From Deinococcus sp045062605 (GTDB taxonomy: Bacteria > Deinococcota > Deinococci > Deinococcales > Deinococcaceae), in NCBI RefSeq assembly GCF_045062605.1, contig NZ_JBJGDW010000013.1, positions 1-64,000 of the forward strand: 64,000 nucleotides of DNA, given 5' to 3'. The number at the start of each line of letters is the position of its first letter. The first letter of the stretch is position 1. This document shows positions 40,858 through 51,761 of the stretch, one piece after another. Both the position numbers and the translations under genes were made by a program. The notes beneath the pieces were generated by a model. It saw only the letters and a program-made list of their open reading frames with translations, searched no databases and had not been told where the DNA came from.

Positions 40858-40930
40858 GCAAGCGGGATGCGGGTAAAAGAGGCGACGGGAATGTCCAGCG
40901 CCGCGCCCGCGCCCCTGCCCCGCCCCGCGC

Positions 40931-40936
40931 TACAGT
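40931..40936 (+). promoter_or_regulatory. -10 box for leaderless SRPBCC gene
   Basis: TACAGT, 9 nt before the ATG at 40946. Confidence 0.4.
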
Positions 40937-40945
40937 GGCCCCACT

Positions 40946-41500
40946 ATGTCCGAGTCCATCAGCATCAAGCAGACCATCGTGGTCCGGTCCCGCCCAGACG
41001 TGCTGTACCGCCTGGCGCTGGAGCCGCGCCGCCGCGTGAAATGGGATCCCAACCTGACCAGAGCCGAGTACGAGGCCGAGGGAGGCCGACTGGCCAATAA
41101 CGCCCTAGTGCGTTTCAAGTTCTCGCGCAAGTTGCTGGGCCTAAGTTTCACGGCCAAATACGGCCAGTTGCAGGCCCCCCAGCGCGGCGGCTGGGAAAGT
41201 GTTCGCAACGTGGGGCCACTGGAGAAACTGACGCAGGCGTGGCAGTTCAAGCCCATGCCCGGCGGCACCGAAGTCACGCTGAGCATCAATGGCCGCATCC
41301 GTTACAAGTGGATCAGAACGCCCGTGGAGCGCGTGCTGAACAACATGGTGATCACCACGCTGGTGGAATTGCAGCGCACCGTGGACGCCCAGGGCGCGCA
41401 ACTGATGGAAGACATGGGCCGCGAGATGGCCGAGAAACAGAAGGCCGAGGCCAAGGCCGCCAAGGAAGCCGCGAAGGCGAACAAGGGGAAGAAAAAGTAA
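40946..41500 (+). CDS. SRPBCC (START-like) family protein with Lys/Ala-rich tail
   Basis: A 184-residue protein that fits the helix-grip fold family: SISIKQTIVVRSRPDVLYRL is the usual first strand and helix, RRRVKWDPNLTRAEYEAEGG follows, and FKPMPGGTEVTLSINGRIRY and VERVLNNMVITTLVELQRTV give the last strands and the long C-terminal helix. After it comes a charged tail (EKQKAEAKAAKEAAKANKGK) likely to be a flexible helix. These proteins bind hydrophobic ligands. Ligand unknown. Confidence 0.8.
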   Translation: MSESISIKQTIVVRSRPDVLYRLALEPRRRVKWDPNLTRAEYEAEGGRLANNALVRFKFSRKLLGLSFTAKYGQLQAPQRGGWESVRNVGPLEKLTQAWQFKPMPGGTEVTLSINGRIRYKWIRTPVERVLNNMVITTLVELQRTVDAQGAQLMEDMGREMAEKQKAEAKAAKEAAKANKGKKK

Positions 41501-41566
41501 ATAGTTGATGGTTGAAAGTTGATGGAGGAGGCGCAGGGCTGGCCCAGCAAGCCACGGCGAGATAAA

Positions 41567-42073
41567 TCAGACCAGAGGAAGGCGTGTCCGATACCGCGCG
41601 TCCGCCAGCACCACCGAGGTTTCCACCTGCCGTTCTGGAATGCTCCAGTACGTACGGAGCAGGCGGTTTTTCTCCTCTTGCGACACCATGGAGAAGCCGT
41701 GTTTCTGGTAAAAGCCGATGGCCCACGTCGCAGCCGCCCAGGTGCCGATCAGCACAGTTTTGTTGGTGGAACCCAGCAGTTCTCGCAGCAGCTTTGAGCC
41801 GATACCGCCGCCCCGCTGATGGGTGGCGACGTAGGCGTGGCGGATCAGCTTGACCTCGCCCCGGTCCTGAATGCCCATCACGCCAGTCACCTCGCCGCCG
41901 TCTTCAAAACACAGGAATTCCACGCCGTCCTCGATCTGCTCGCTCAGTTCCTCGCGCGGCATGTACGGCTCGTGCCAGCGGTCTGCGGGGATGATGCCCC
42001 GGTACGCCTGCGCGGCGTCGTTGATGATCTCGTGGATGCGTTCAAAGTCGGCGCTGGTGGCGGGACGGATCAT
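41567..42073 (-). CDS. GNAT-family N-acetyltransferase
   Basis: A 168-residue acetyl-CoA-dependent acetyltransferase. The fold is visible from MIRPATSADFERIHEIINDA through GVMGIQDRGEVKLIRHAYVA and the CoA-binding motif A HQRGGGIGSKLLRELL to the C-terminal AAATWAIGFYQKHGF. The substrate is unknown. TAAACT 7 nt before the ATG indicates a leaderless mRNA, though the gene follows the cupin gene closely (10 nt) on the same strand. Confidence 0.9.
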   Translation of the reverse strand: MIRPATSADFERIHEIINDAAQAYRGIIPADRWHEPYMPREELSEQIEDGVEFLCFEDGGEVTGVMGIQDRGEVKLIRHAYVATHQRGGGIGSKLLRELLGSTNKTVLIGTWAAATWAIGFYQKHGFSMVSQEEKNRLLRTYWSIPERQVETSVVLADARYRTRLPLV

Positions 42074-42080
42074 GCCCCGG

Positions 42081-42086
42081 AGTTTA
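42081..42086 (-). promoter_or_regulatory. -10 box for leaderless GNAT gene
   Basis: TAAACT on the minus strand, 7 nt before the ATG at 42073. It overlaps the stop codon region of the upstream cupin gene, so the GNAT gene can be read separately. Confidence 0.55.
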
Positions 42087-42392
42087 CCCGGCGTCTTCCG
42101 AGAGCAGCAGGACGCTCCCCTCTTTGGTCTCGAAAGCCGTCCAGGATTCGCCCGCCGACACGCGGTAGCCCTCGCCGGGGCGCAGGCGCACGAAGTTGTT
42201 CTGGGGCAGATCAACCACAGCCTCACCGCTCAGGCAGATCAGCCAGCCGGTCACGGCGTCGCCAGTCAATTTGCCGCTCAGATTCAGCACGCGCAATTCG
42301 CCGCCGGGCAGGTCCACCCACTGCCCCGGCGAACTCTGGGCGAGGCGGGTCAGGTGCAAGGTCTGCGGCACGGCGGCTCTTTCGCGGGACAC
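42084..42392 (-). CDS. Small cupin-domain protein
   Basis: A 102-residue single-domain cupin: strands around DLPGGELRVLNLSGKLTG, WLICLSGEAVVDLPQNNFVRL, and RPGEGYRVSAGESWTAFETKE form the two cupin motifs, but the usual metal-binding histidines are missing (motif 1 lacks HxH). So it may be a non-catalytic binding protein. GTG start with AGGGA nearby. It lies 4 nt after topA and before the GNAT gene, all on one strand. Confidence 0.8.
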   Translation of the reverse strand: MSRERAAVPQTLHLTRLAQSSPGQWVDLPGGELRVLNLSGKLTGDAVTGWLICLSGEAVVDLPQNNFVRLRPGEGYRVSAGESWTAFETKEGSVLLLSEDAG

Positions 42393-42396
42393 TTCC

Positions 42397-45291
<2,895 letters not shown>

Positions 45292-45543
45292 GGGGGGCCT
45301 TGGACATAAGGGGGCAACACTCCTGGGGCGCTTTGCGGGGCCGTCAGGTCAGTCGATCTCAGCGTGACCTGACGTTTGAAAGGCAGGCCCGAGGGTAGCA
45401 CGGCCTCTAAACAGCTTTCGGGAGGTAAGACGCAAAAGAATGGAGAGGCCGGTCCAGGCGCAGGCCACGGCGTCAGGAGCCTGCATTTCCGGGGAAAACA
45501 CCGATTCGCACGGCTCCGCGCCACTTTAAGAATGTCTTCATGC

Positions 45544-45549
45544 TACGCT
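45544..45549 (+). promoter_or_regulatory. -10 box for leaderless YdcF-like gene
   Basis: TACGCT, 7 nt before the ATG at 45557. The preceding topA-side intergenic region (45292-45543) shows no gene. Confidence 0.5.
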
Positions 45550-45556
45550 GCCCGCC

Positions 45557-46129
45557 ATGCGCTCCAGGGGGTCCACCCTCTCTCTTCTTCCGCTGGCGGT
45601 TTTAGCTCTGCTGGCCGTGGGTTTTCTGGCGCTGCCCAATCTACGTGTCCCAAATACGGATCGCCCCCATCCCACCCTGATCGTGCTGGGTGCGGCGCAG
45701 TACGCGGGACGGCCCAGCCCGGCCTTTCAGCGGCGGCTGAACCACGCGCTGGCGCTGTACCGGGGCGGCGGCGTGACCCGCATCGTGGTCACGGGCGGCA
45801 GACGCCCCGGCGACCCCTTCAGCGAGGGCGAGGTGGGGCAGGCCTACCTGGAGAAATACGGTGTCCCGGCCTCCGCCCTGCTGGCCGAGGCACGCAGCCG
45901 GACCACCATCGAGAACCTGCGCTTTGCCCGCACCATGCTGCCGCCCCACACGCCCATCACGCTGGTCACCGACGAGGCCCACGCGCCACGCGCCCTGGCC
46001 CTGGCCCGCGCCCTGGGCATGGAAGCCGATGTCAGCGCCAGCCCGCTGAGCAAGGGTGTCAGCCGCAGTTACCTGCTGCGCGAGAAGGTGGCGCTGGTGG
46101 CTTACGCGCTGATCGGCATTCGGCTGTAA
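45557..46129 (+). CDS. YdcF/ElyC-family (DUF218) envelope protein
   Basis: A 190-residue protein with an N-terminal membrane anchor (TLSLLPLAVLALLAVGFLAL) followed by a DUF218 domain. Family motifs are TLIVLGAAQYAGRPSPAFQR, RIVVTGGRRPGDPFSEGEV, ARSRTTIENLRFARTML and LVTDEAHAPRALALARALG. SanA/ElyC relatives affect envelope integrity and undecaprenyl-phosphate use; the reaction is unknown. It reads away from topA and toward the 43-residue peptide gene. Confidence 0.88.
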   Translation: MRSRGSTLSLLPLAVLALLAVGFLALPNLRVPNTDRPHPTLIVLGAAQYAGRPSPAFQRRLNHALALYRGGGVTRIVVTGGRRPGDPFSEGEVGQAYLEKYGVPASALLAEARSRTTIENLRFARTMLPPHTPITLVTDEAHAPRALALARALGMEADVSASPLSKGVSRSYLLREKVALVAYALIGIRL

Positions 46130-46157
46130 AGCGTGATCTGAAACACTTTGCGTTAGA

Positions 46158-46171
46158 GTGGTGATGTCCCG
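46158..46171 (+). other. Small hairpin with GCAA tetraloop in the leader of the 43-residue gene
   Basis: GTCCC-GCAA-GGGAC forms a perfect 5-bp stem closed by a GNRA tetraloop, about 110 nt before the start of the 43-residue peptide gene. Together with the second hairpin downstream, it suggests a folded leader RNA. Confidence 0.5.
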
Positions 46172-46230
46172 CAAGGGACGGGGTGCATGACAACTGGGGA
46201 AAAGCGAGCAGGCCATGAACTCCGAGCGTG

Positions 46231-46262
46231 AAAAAGCGCCCGGATTCGCACTCCGGGCGCTT
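46231..46262. other. Strong hairpin before the 43-residue gene; also a minus-strand terminator candidate
   Basis: AAGCGCCCGGA (46234-46244) and TCCGGGCGCTT (46252-46262) make a perfect 11-bp stem with a 7-nt loop. On the plus strand it ends 2 nt before the ribosome binding site of the small gene. On the minus strand it is followed by a CTTTTTC run, so it could terminate transcripts that come from murJ. Confidence 0.75.
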
Positions 46263-46263
46263 C

Positions 46264-46275
46264 AAAGGAGGTGAT
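46264..46275 (+). promoter_or_regulatory. Perfect Shine-Dalgarno sequence
   Basis: AAAGGAGGTGAT is fully complementary to the 3' end of 16S rRNA. It lies 6 nt before the ATG at 46282 and is the strongest ribosome binding site in the window, decisive for choosing this start over the ATG at 46228. Confidence 0.85.
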
Positions 46276-46281
46276 ATTCCT

Positions 46282-46413
46282 ATGGCTAACCACCGGAAGG
46301 ATACACCAAAACGCCCTCGTAAACCTCTGACGCCGAGCGACATTGCCGTGATCATCACCGCAATTGCCGCCTTGCTCACTGGTTTCGCGGCGGTCCTGAC
46401 AGCCCTGAAGTAA
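46282..46413 (+). CDS. 43-residue single-span membrane peptide
   Basis: The peptide has a basic N-terminus (MANHRKDTPKRPRKPLTPSD) followed by one hydrophobic helix (IAVIITAIAALLTGFAAVLT) and ends ALK. The size, charge and single helix resemble small membrane toxins or regulatory peptides, but no family is recognised. The gene has a structured leader, a perfect ribosome binding site, and a possible weak terminator behind it. Transcripts running on from murJ on the other strand would be antisense to it. Confidence 0.75.
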   Translation: MANHRKDTPKRPRKPLTPSDIAVIITAIAALLTGFAAVLTALK

Positions 46414-46463
46414 CGCCTCTCGCCCCCAGTTGCACCTTTATACAGATATCGCAGTAAAGATGA

Positions 46464-46489
46464 CGCCTTGAGGGGCGATTTTTCGTTTT
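46464..46489 (+). terminator. Possible weak terminator after the 43-residue gene
   Basis: CGCC/GGCG with a 6-nt loop followed by ATTTTTCGTTTT. The stem is only 4 bp, so the call is uncertain. Confidence 0.4.
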
Positions 46490-46495
46490 GACCCC

Positions 46496-48082
46496 TTAGC
46501 GCCTCAACCTTCTGACCAACCCGCCCATCTCTGGCATTCTCAAAACCAGCGCGCCCAGCAGGTAGGCAACCAGTCCCGCGCCGCCCGCCACGCTCAGGCC
46601 GATCAGGCCAGCGACGATGGAACCGGGGGCGGGAATGAACGGGACGAAGCGCAGGGCCAGCCACGCCACCAGTCCCGCGATCACCGACAGCGGCAGCACC
46701 CGCGCCAGATGCGCCGTGATCTCGCGGCCCGGAAAGCCCAGCGCGCGGCGGTACAGCAGGGCCAGCGCCCCAGCCATCAGAATGCCAGAAATGGCGGTGC
46801 TGACCCCAAACCCCAGCAGACCCAGCGGCGGCACCAGCAGGCGGTACAGGCCCACCTCCAGCACAAAGCCAATGGCACTGACGGTCACCGCTTCCATCGT
46901 GCGTTCGCGGGCATAGAAGGTCCGCAGCAGCAGGGTCACGATGGCCCAGGGAACGAGGGCCAGTGCCCAGCCGGTCAGGATGCCGCTGCCTGCCTCGAAC
47001 CGGGTCAGGGAATAGTCGGCGCGCAGGTTGAACAGGCTGACGGCGTAGGGAGCCAGCGTGACCAGCAGGGCGCTTATGGGGGCGGCCAGAAAAGTGGTGG
47101 TGCGGATGCCCTGCACGGTCAGCGCCTTGAAGGCAGGCCAGTCACGGGCGGCGGCGTGTTCGGAAAAACGGGGGAACAGGGCCAGCGCGGGCGACACCAC
47201 GAACAGCCCGTTTGCCATCGTGAACAGCGCCTCGGCGTTGCCGTACCCGGTCTGTGTTCCCTGCGGAAACTGCGAGGCGTTTGTCAGCAGCCGGGTCACG
47301 TACAGGTTCAGAAACTGCCGCGCCCCGGCGGTCAGGGTAAACGGGGCCATCTGCTTCAGCACCCGCAACAGCGCTGGATTGGGTTTCAGATTGGGCGTGG
47401 GCAGCAGGCCAAAACGGTTCAGCGAGGGCAACTGCACCACCAGTTGCGCCACCCCGCCGATCAGCCAGCCGAAGGCCAGCCAGGTGGCAGTGTTGGGCAG
47501 CAGCAGCAGCGCCACGATGCTGGCGATATTGAAGGCCACCGGAGCAAAACTGCTCTCGCGGAAATGCTCATCGGCGTTCAGCAGGCCCATCGCCACGGCA
47601 GACAGGCTGATCAGCATCAGAAAGGGCATGACCAGTTGCGTCATGTACACGGCCACGGCGCGGTCAATGTTGGCGTCCGCTGCCGTCAGCAGGCCCACGA
47701 TCCACGGCGCGGCCAGGATGCCCACGGCCATCAGAATCAGGTTGACCGCGATCAGCACGCCGCTGAAGGTCTGGGCCAGCTTCCTGCGCTCGGCGGTGTC
47801 CAGCGACTTGTAGACCGGGATAAAGGAATTGACCAGCGCGCCCTCGGCCAGCAGCTCACGCAGCAGGTTGGGCACCTTGACCGCCACGTTGAAGGCGTCG
47901 GTCAGCGTGTCGCCGAACAGGTTGATGATCTGCTGGCGCACGATGCCCGACAGCCGCGAACCCAGCGTGCCCGCCATGACGATCAGGGTATTGGCGCGCA
48001 GGGACTTGCGGGGCAGTGGTGAAGGGTTGGCGGGGCCTTGCTTGGGTTCGCGGGGATCGGGGGCGGCGGGCGGGACGGTCAC
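46496..48082 (-). CDS. murJ: Lipid II flippase MurJ (MviN)
   Basis: MurJ flips lipid II across the inner membrane for peptidoglycan synthesis. The 528-residue protein has about fourteen membrane helices and begins its core with MAGTLGSRLSGIVRQQIINL, DAFNVAVKVPNLLRELLAEG and NSFIPVYKSLD, all typical of MviN. The GTG start at 48082 is supported by TACAGT exactly 7 nt upstream. A basic and proline-rich stretch (residues 1-30) comes before the first helix. Confidence 0.94.
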   Translation of the reverse strand: MTVPPAAPDPREPKQGPANPSPLPRKSLRANTLIVMAGTLGSRLSGIVRQQIINLFGDTLTDAFNVAVKVPNLLRELLAEGALVNSFIPVYKSLDTAERRKLAQTFSGVLIAVNLILMAVGILAAPWIVGLLTAADANIDRAVAVYMTQLVMPFLMLISLSAVAMGLLNADEHFRESSFAPVAFNIASIVALLLLPNTATWLAFGWLIGGVAQLVVQLPSLNRFGLLPTPNLKPNPALLRVLKQMAPFTLTAGARQFLNLYVTRLLTNASQFPQGTQTGYGNAEALFTMANGLFVVSPALALFPRFSEHAAARDWPAFKALTVQGIRTTTFLAAPISALLVTLAPYAVSLFNLRADYSLTRFEAGSGILTGWALALVPWAIVTLLLRTFYARERTMEAVTVSAIGFVLEVGLYRLLVPPLGLLGFGVSTAISGILMAGALALLYRRALGFPGREITAHLARVLPLSVIAGLVAWLALRFVPFIPAPGSIVAGLIGLSVAGGAGLVAYLLGALVLRMPEMGGLVRRLRR

Positions 48083-48089
48083 GCGGTCA

Positions 48090-48095
48090 ACTGTA
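48090..48095 (-). promoter_or_regulatory. -10 box for leaderless murJ
   Basis: TACAGT on the minus strand, 7 nt before the GTG at 48082. Confidence 0.55.
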
Positions 48096-48153
48096 GTGGA
48101 TTGGGGTAGAGGAAGTGAGGTGTAAAAACAGATGGCAAACCGGGTGGCTGCCC

Positions 48154-48609
48154 TTATTTGCAGCTCTGTGCCGTTCTATTCGCCGCCACCTGCAACCGCG
48201 CCGCCCCGAACGTCACGTCCAGCGTCAGTCCTTCCAGATAGGCGCGCAGATGTGCGGGCAAGTCTGCCACCGTGAACGGCGTGCGCGGCGCGGCCACCAG
48301 ACGGTAAACGCCCGCCTGATCCGGCACGCGGTCATAGACATACGCTCCCCGGCGCTGGGGCGGGGTCAGGTGTTCGTCGAAACCGCCTGCCGGGGCGTTG
48401 GGCGGCTCGGTTTCGGGGCGGGTATCGATCCAGACGTGCAGGGCTTCCAGCAATTCCTCGGAGGCCAGGGCCGCGTCCGGCACCCCAGCGTCGTCGCCCG
48501 CCGCCATGAACTGGGCGACATGACCGCGTGCATCGGCGGCGAACCAGTCGAATTCCACGCCGCGCAGTTCCTCGCGGGTGATGACCGTATGCGGCGCACT
48601 CTCCCCCAC
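48154..48609 (-). CDS. Hypothetical protein downstream of pgm
   Basis: A 151-residue soluble acidic protein with no signal peptide, membrane segment or recognised motif. Landmarks are TREELRGVEFDWFAADARGH and YVYDRVPDQAGVYRLVAA near residue 95, and a C-terminal LRAYLEGLTLDVTFGAARLQ. The GTG start is 1 nt from the stop of pgm, so it is probably read from the pgm transcript. Start site moderately sure. Confidence 0.65.
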   Translation of the reverse strand: MGESAPHTVITREELRGVEFDWFAADARGHVAQFMAAGDDAGVPDAALASEELLEALHVWIDTRPETEPPNAPAGGFDEHLTPPQRRGAYVYDRVPDQAGVYRLVAAPRTPFTVADLPAHLRAYLEGLTLDVTFGAARLQVAANRTAQSCK

Positions 48610-48610
48610 C

Positions 48611-50245
48611 CTACTTGCCCCCCAGCGCCTCGGAAACCACGTCGCGGGCTTCCGCCATCACCTGTTTCAGATGGTCCGCGCCCTTGAAGCTCTCGGCGTA
48701 GATTTTGTACACGTCCTCGGTGCCGCTGGGGCGGGCGGCGAACCATGCCTCAGCGGTGGTCACCTTCAGGCCGCCGATGGGCGCATCGTTGCCAGGGGCG
48801 CGGGTCAGGCGGGCGGTGATCGGATCGCCTCCCAGGGTCTGCGCCTTCACGTCCTCGGGCGAGAGGTTGCCCAGAATCTTTTTCTGCGCGGGCGTGGCGG
48901 GCGCGTCCTGACGGTCATAGGCGGTTGCGCCGTATTTCTCAGTCAGATCGGCAAAGCGCTGGCTGGGGGTCTTGCCCGTCTTGGCAGTCATCTCGGCGGC
49001 CAGTAGACCGGGGATCAGGCCGTCCTTATCGGTACTCCACGGGCTGCCGTCCAGGCGCAGGAAGCTGGCCCCGGCGGATTCCTCGCCACCAAAGCCCAGA
49101 TCGCCCGTGAGCAGGCCGTCCACGAAGTACTTGAAGCCCACCGGAACTTCCATCAGATTGCGGCCCAGACCATTGGCCACCCGGTCGATCAGCGCACTCG
49201 AAACCAGCGTTTTGCCCACGCCCGCCTCGGCACGCCAGCCGGGACGGTGCTGGAACAGGTAATCGATCATCACCGCCAGATAGTGGTTGGGGTTCATCAG
49301 GCCACCCTGCGTCACGATGCCGTGCCGGTCCGCATCCGGGTCGTTGCCCACCGCCACGTCAAAATCGTCCTTGAGGCGCAGCAGCCCGGCCATCGCATAG
49401 GGGCTGGAGCAGTCCATGCGAATCTTGCCGTCCTTATCGACGCTCATGAAGGCGAAACGGGGATCGACGGTGTTGTTGACGATCTCGAAGTTCAGGTTGT
49501 ACTCAGCCAGAATCGCCTGCCAGACGGGCAGACTGGCCCCGCCCAGCGGATCGATGCCGACATGCACGCCGCTTTCCCGGATGGCATCCAGATCGATCAC
49601 CTCGGGGAGCTGGCGCACGTAGGGGGTGATGAAGTCGAACGTCTCCAGCTTGCCCATCGCGTCTTCCAGGGACAGGCGTTTCACGTCGCGCAGTTCGTTT
49701 TCCAGAATGGTGTTGGCGCGGGCCTGCACCGCCCCGGTCACGTCGGTGTCGGCGGGGCCGCCGCTGGGGGGGTTGTATTTGAAACCGCCGTCCTGCGGGG
49801 GATTGTGGCTGGGCGTGATCACGATGCCGTCGGCAGTTCCGCCCTGGCCCGCGCGGTTGTGTTGCAGGATCGCGTGGCTGATCAGGGGCGTGGGGGTCAT
49901 CACGCCGGGCTGCACGCACACGCGCACGCCGTTGGCGGTCAGCACTTCCAGGGCGCTCATCCACGCGGGTTCGGACAGGGCGTGGGAATCCAGGCCCATG
50001 AACAGCGGCCCGCTGATGCCCGCCGCCAGGCGGTGTTCGGCCACCGCCTGCGCCACCGCCAGAATGTGCGCCTCGTTGAAGGTGCCGTTCAGGCTGGTTC
50101 CCCGGTGGCCGCTGGTGCCAAACGCCACGCGCTGAAGGGGATCAGAGACATCCGGGCGCGTCTCGTAATAGTGCGCCACCAGACGGGGGATGTTGGTCAG
50201 CAGGCTCTGAGGAGCGGGTTTTCCGGCCAGTTCGCTGATGGTCAT
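48611..50245 (-). CDS. pgm: Phosphoglucomutase (alpha-D-glucose phosphate-specific)
   Basis: Pgm interconverts glucose 1-phosphate and glucose 6-phosphate, linking glycogen, trehalose and cell-wall sugars to glycolysis. The 544-residue protein has the phosphoserine loop IVITPSHNPPQDGGFKYNP, the metal loop GNDPDADRHGIV, the sugar loop GFGGEESAGASFL and the phosphate-binding end AARPSGTEDVYKIYAES. The start MTISELAGKPAP has TAAACT 7 nt upstream, a very good leaderless signal. Confidence 0.96.
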   Translation of the reverse strand: MTISELAGKPAPQSLLTNIPRLVAHYYETRPDVSDPLQRVAFGTSGHRGTSLNGTFNEAHILAVAQAVAEHRLAAGISGPLFMGLDSHALSEPAWMSALEVLTANGVRVCVQPGVMTPTPLISHAILQHNRAGQGGTADGIVITPSHNPPQDGGFKYNPPSGGPADTDVTGAVQARANTILENELRDVKRLSLEDAMGKLETFDFITPYVRQLPEVIDLDAIRESGVHVGIDPLGGASLPVWQAILAEYNLNFEIVNNTVDPRFAFMSVDKDGKIRMDCSSPYAMAGLLRLKDDFDVAVGNDPDADRHGIVTQGGLMNPNHYLAVMIDYLFQHRPGWRAEAGVGKTLVSSALIDRVANGLGRNLMEVPVGFKYFVDGLLTGDLGFGGEESAGASFLRLDGSPWSTDKDGLIPGLLAAEMTAKTGKTPSQRFADLTEKYGATAYDRQDAPATPAQKKILGNLSPEDVKAQTLGGDPITARLTRAPGNDAPIGGLKVTTAEAWFAARPSGTEDVYKIYAESFKGADHLKQVMAEARDVVSEALGGK

Positions 50246-50252
50246 GGCAAGC

Positions 50253-50258
50253 AGTTTA
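50253..50258 (-). promoter_or_regulatory. -10 box for leaderless pgm
   Basis: TAAACT on the minus strand, 7 nt before the ATG at 50245. Confidence 0.6.
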
Positions 50259-50401
50259 GCGGGGGACGGCCCGGCAGCCGGGCCACATGAGCAAAGCACA
50301 GGCCGAAGCCGGATAAAAAAGCCCTTGGACCACCCCGGCGCTCACGTTTTGTAAATGTGATAGTCACCCAATTCGACGCGGAATGGGGCAAAGTGAGCGG
50401 C

Positions 50402-51031
50402 ATGAAAAAATTAATGATGGCTGCTATAGGTGTGGGACTGGCTGGAGTTCTGGCAGGTTGCGGCACCTCTGGCGTAGCCCCAGACGGCAGCGGGAGTGGG
50501 CGCGTCGTGGACCTGACCACCGAATACGCTACGTCTTTGTCGTCCAACACGGCGACGACACAATACGCAGCTTGTGACAATGTGACAAACTCTACAGATG
50601 CCACAAGAAGCAAATCCACACAGGTTGTGGTGGAATTTGTTGCGGCTGGTAGCATCACTTCTGTCGATATACGTTTGATAGGGATCAACTCTGGTGATAA
50701 CGGCAAATTTTATAAAAATGTTTCTATTAATGACCTGAAGAAACTGAGCAACGGCAATTATCGTGTTATTTTCGACGCCAACTCGGCAACTGGTGGCCTG
50801 TTGCCAAACAGTCTGAATTCCCAGAGCATTGTAATCACACCTGTTACCGAGGAGCCGAGACCTGTCAAGGCCATTACCGGTCAAAACAAACTGGAGGGCG
50901 GATTTTACGCTGAGCTGATCGTCTACACCACTTCATCTCAGACACCCGCTTTCAGTAGTCGAAATCTGCGCGTAATTCCGATTTATACGTCTTGCAGCCT
51001 CAATGGTGTCGCGAAACCATTGAAACTGTAA
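50402..51031 (+). CDS. Lipoprotein of unknown function (tandem paralogue 1)
   Basis: A 209-residue lipoprotein: signal peptide MKKLMMAAIGVGLAGVLAGC with the lipobox cysteine at residue 20. The mature part is a beta-rich domain with CDNVTNSTDATRSK and ends with ITPVTEEPRP and VIPIYTSCSLNGVAKP. It shares its plan (a Cys near the start, a SITSVDIRL/TINEFGARL strand, an ITPV strand, a final Cys) with the next gene. The stretch is clearly more AT-rich than its neighbours, which may signal transfer or fast change. Function unknown. Confidence 0.85.
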   Translation: MKKLMMAAIGVGLAGVLAGCGTSGVAPDGSGSGRVVDLTTEYATSLSSNTATTQYAACDNVTNSTDATRSKSTQVVVEFVAAGSITSVDIRLIGINSGDNGKFYKNVSINDLKKLSNGNYRVIFDANSATGGLLPNSLNSQSIVITPVTEEPRPVKAITGQNKLEGGFYAELIVYTTSSQTPAFSSRNLRVIPIYTSCSLNGVAKPLKL

Positions 51032-51054
51032 TCAATTTCTGAAATTGATTGAAG

Positions 51055-51079
51055 CCGAGGCCATCCGCCTCGGTTTTTT
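51055..51079 (+). terminator. Terminator after the first lipoprotein gene
   Basis: CCGAGGC/GCCTCGG stem with a 5-nt loop and a TTTTTT run, 24 nt after the stop codon. Confidence 0.9.
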
Positions 51080-51150
51080 ATGGGCTGCCCTCAGCTTTCC
51101 TCAAGATGCCCGTCACCTCCCAGTCAGGTTTATAGGCCAAAGTGAGCAGC

Positions 51151-51708
51151 ATGAAAAAACTGTTGATTGCGGCGGTAGGGCTAACGGGCGTGCTGGCGAG
51201 CTGTGGGGGCGTGGAGGTCATTGTTGATCCAGCCATAGTGCCAGTGAGCAATTTGCAGCTCAAGAGCTACCAGAGTCAGTACACCTTGCCTGCGGCGTAC
51301 ACCGACACCAAAACCGGGACGGTGTACGCCAAGGGGTCGTCTATTATCTGCGACAACCTGAATACCCGGTTGAGTGTGGACGTGGATTACAACGGCACCA
51401 TCAATGAGTTCGGTGCACGGTTGGAAGGGCGGGACACTGGAACCACCAGATTCGTGTATTCGCAGCCTCTGGGAAATGTCTACTCCGGCAATCCTTCCAC
51501 GTTTGAATTTGTCGTTGCCCCCAACACCGCTCCTCTGAGCATCGGCACAGGCAAGCTGGGCGCACAGGCCATCGTCGTTACTCCAGTCAATACGTTCACC
51601 GTCAAGGGAGCCACCTTCGTGACCGTGCAGGCCAAGAGTGGTGACGGCACAGTCAGCAATACTGTCTCAAGCGTGCAGGCTATCCCCGTTGCCGACTGCG
51701 GCGTCTAA
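51151..51708 (+). CDS. Lipoprotein of unknown function (tandem paralogue 2)
   Basis: A 185-residue lipoprotein with signal peptide MKKLLIAAVGLTGVLASC. Its mature part is similar in plan to the preceding protein: an early Cys (SSIICDNLNTRLSVDVDYNG), strands TINEFGARLEGRD and AIVVTPVNTFTVKG, and a Cys near the end (PVADCGV). The two genes share the start context AAAGTGAGC-GGC/AGC-ATGAAAAAA. Each has its own terminator. The two Cys in the mature part could form a disulfide. Function unknown. Confidence 0.85.
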   Translation: MKKLLIAAVGLTGVLASCGGVEVIVDPAIVPVSNLQLKSYQSQYTLPAAYTDTKTGTVYAKGSSIICDNLNTRLSVDVDYNGTINEFGARLEGRDTGTTRFVYSQPLGNVYSGNPSTFEFVVAPNTAPLSIGTGKLGAQAIVVTPVNTFTVKGATFVTVQAKSGDGTVSNTVSSVQAIPVADCGV

Positions 51709-51721
51709 ACCCAATCTTCCA

Positions 51722-51751
51722 AAGCCGCCCCCACACCGGGGCGGCTTTTTT
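51722..51751 (+). terminator. Terminator after the second lipoprotein gene
   Basis: Perfect 10-bp stem AAGCCGCCCC/GGGGCGGCTT with a 6-nt loop and TTTT, 13 nt after the stop codon. Confidence 0.92.
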
Positions 51752-51761
51752 ATCCCAATTC

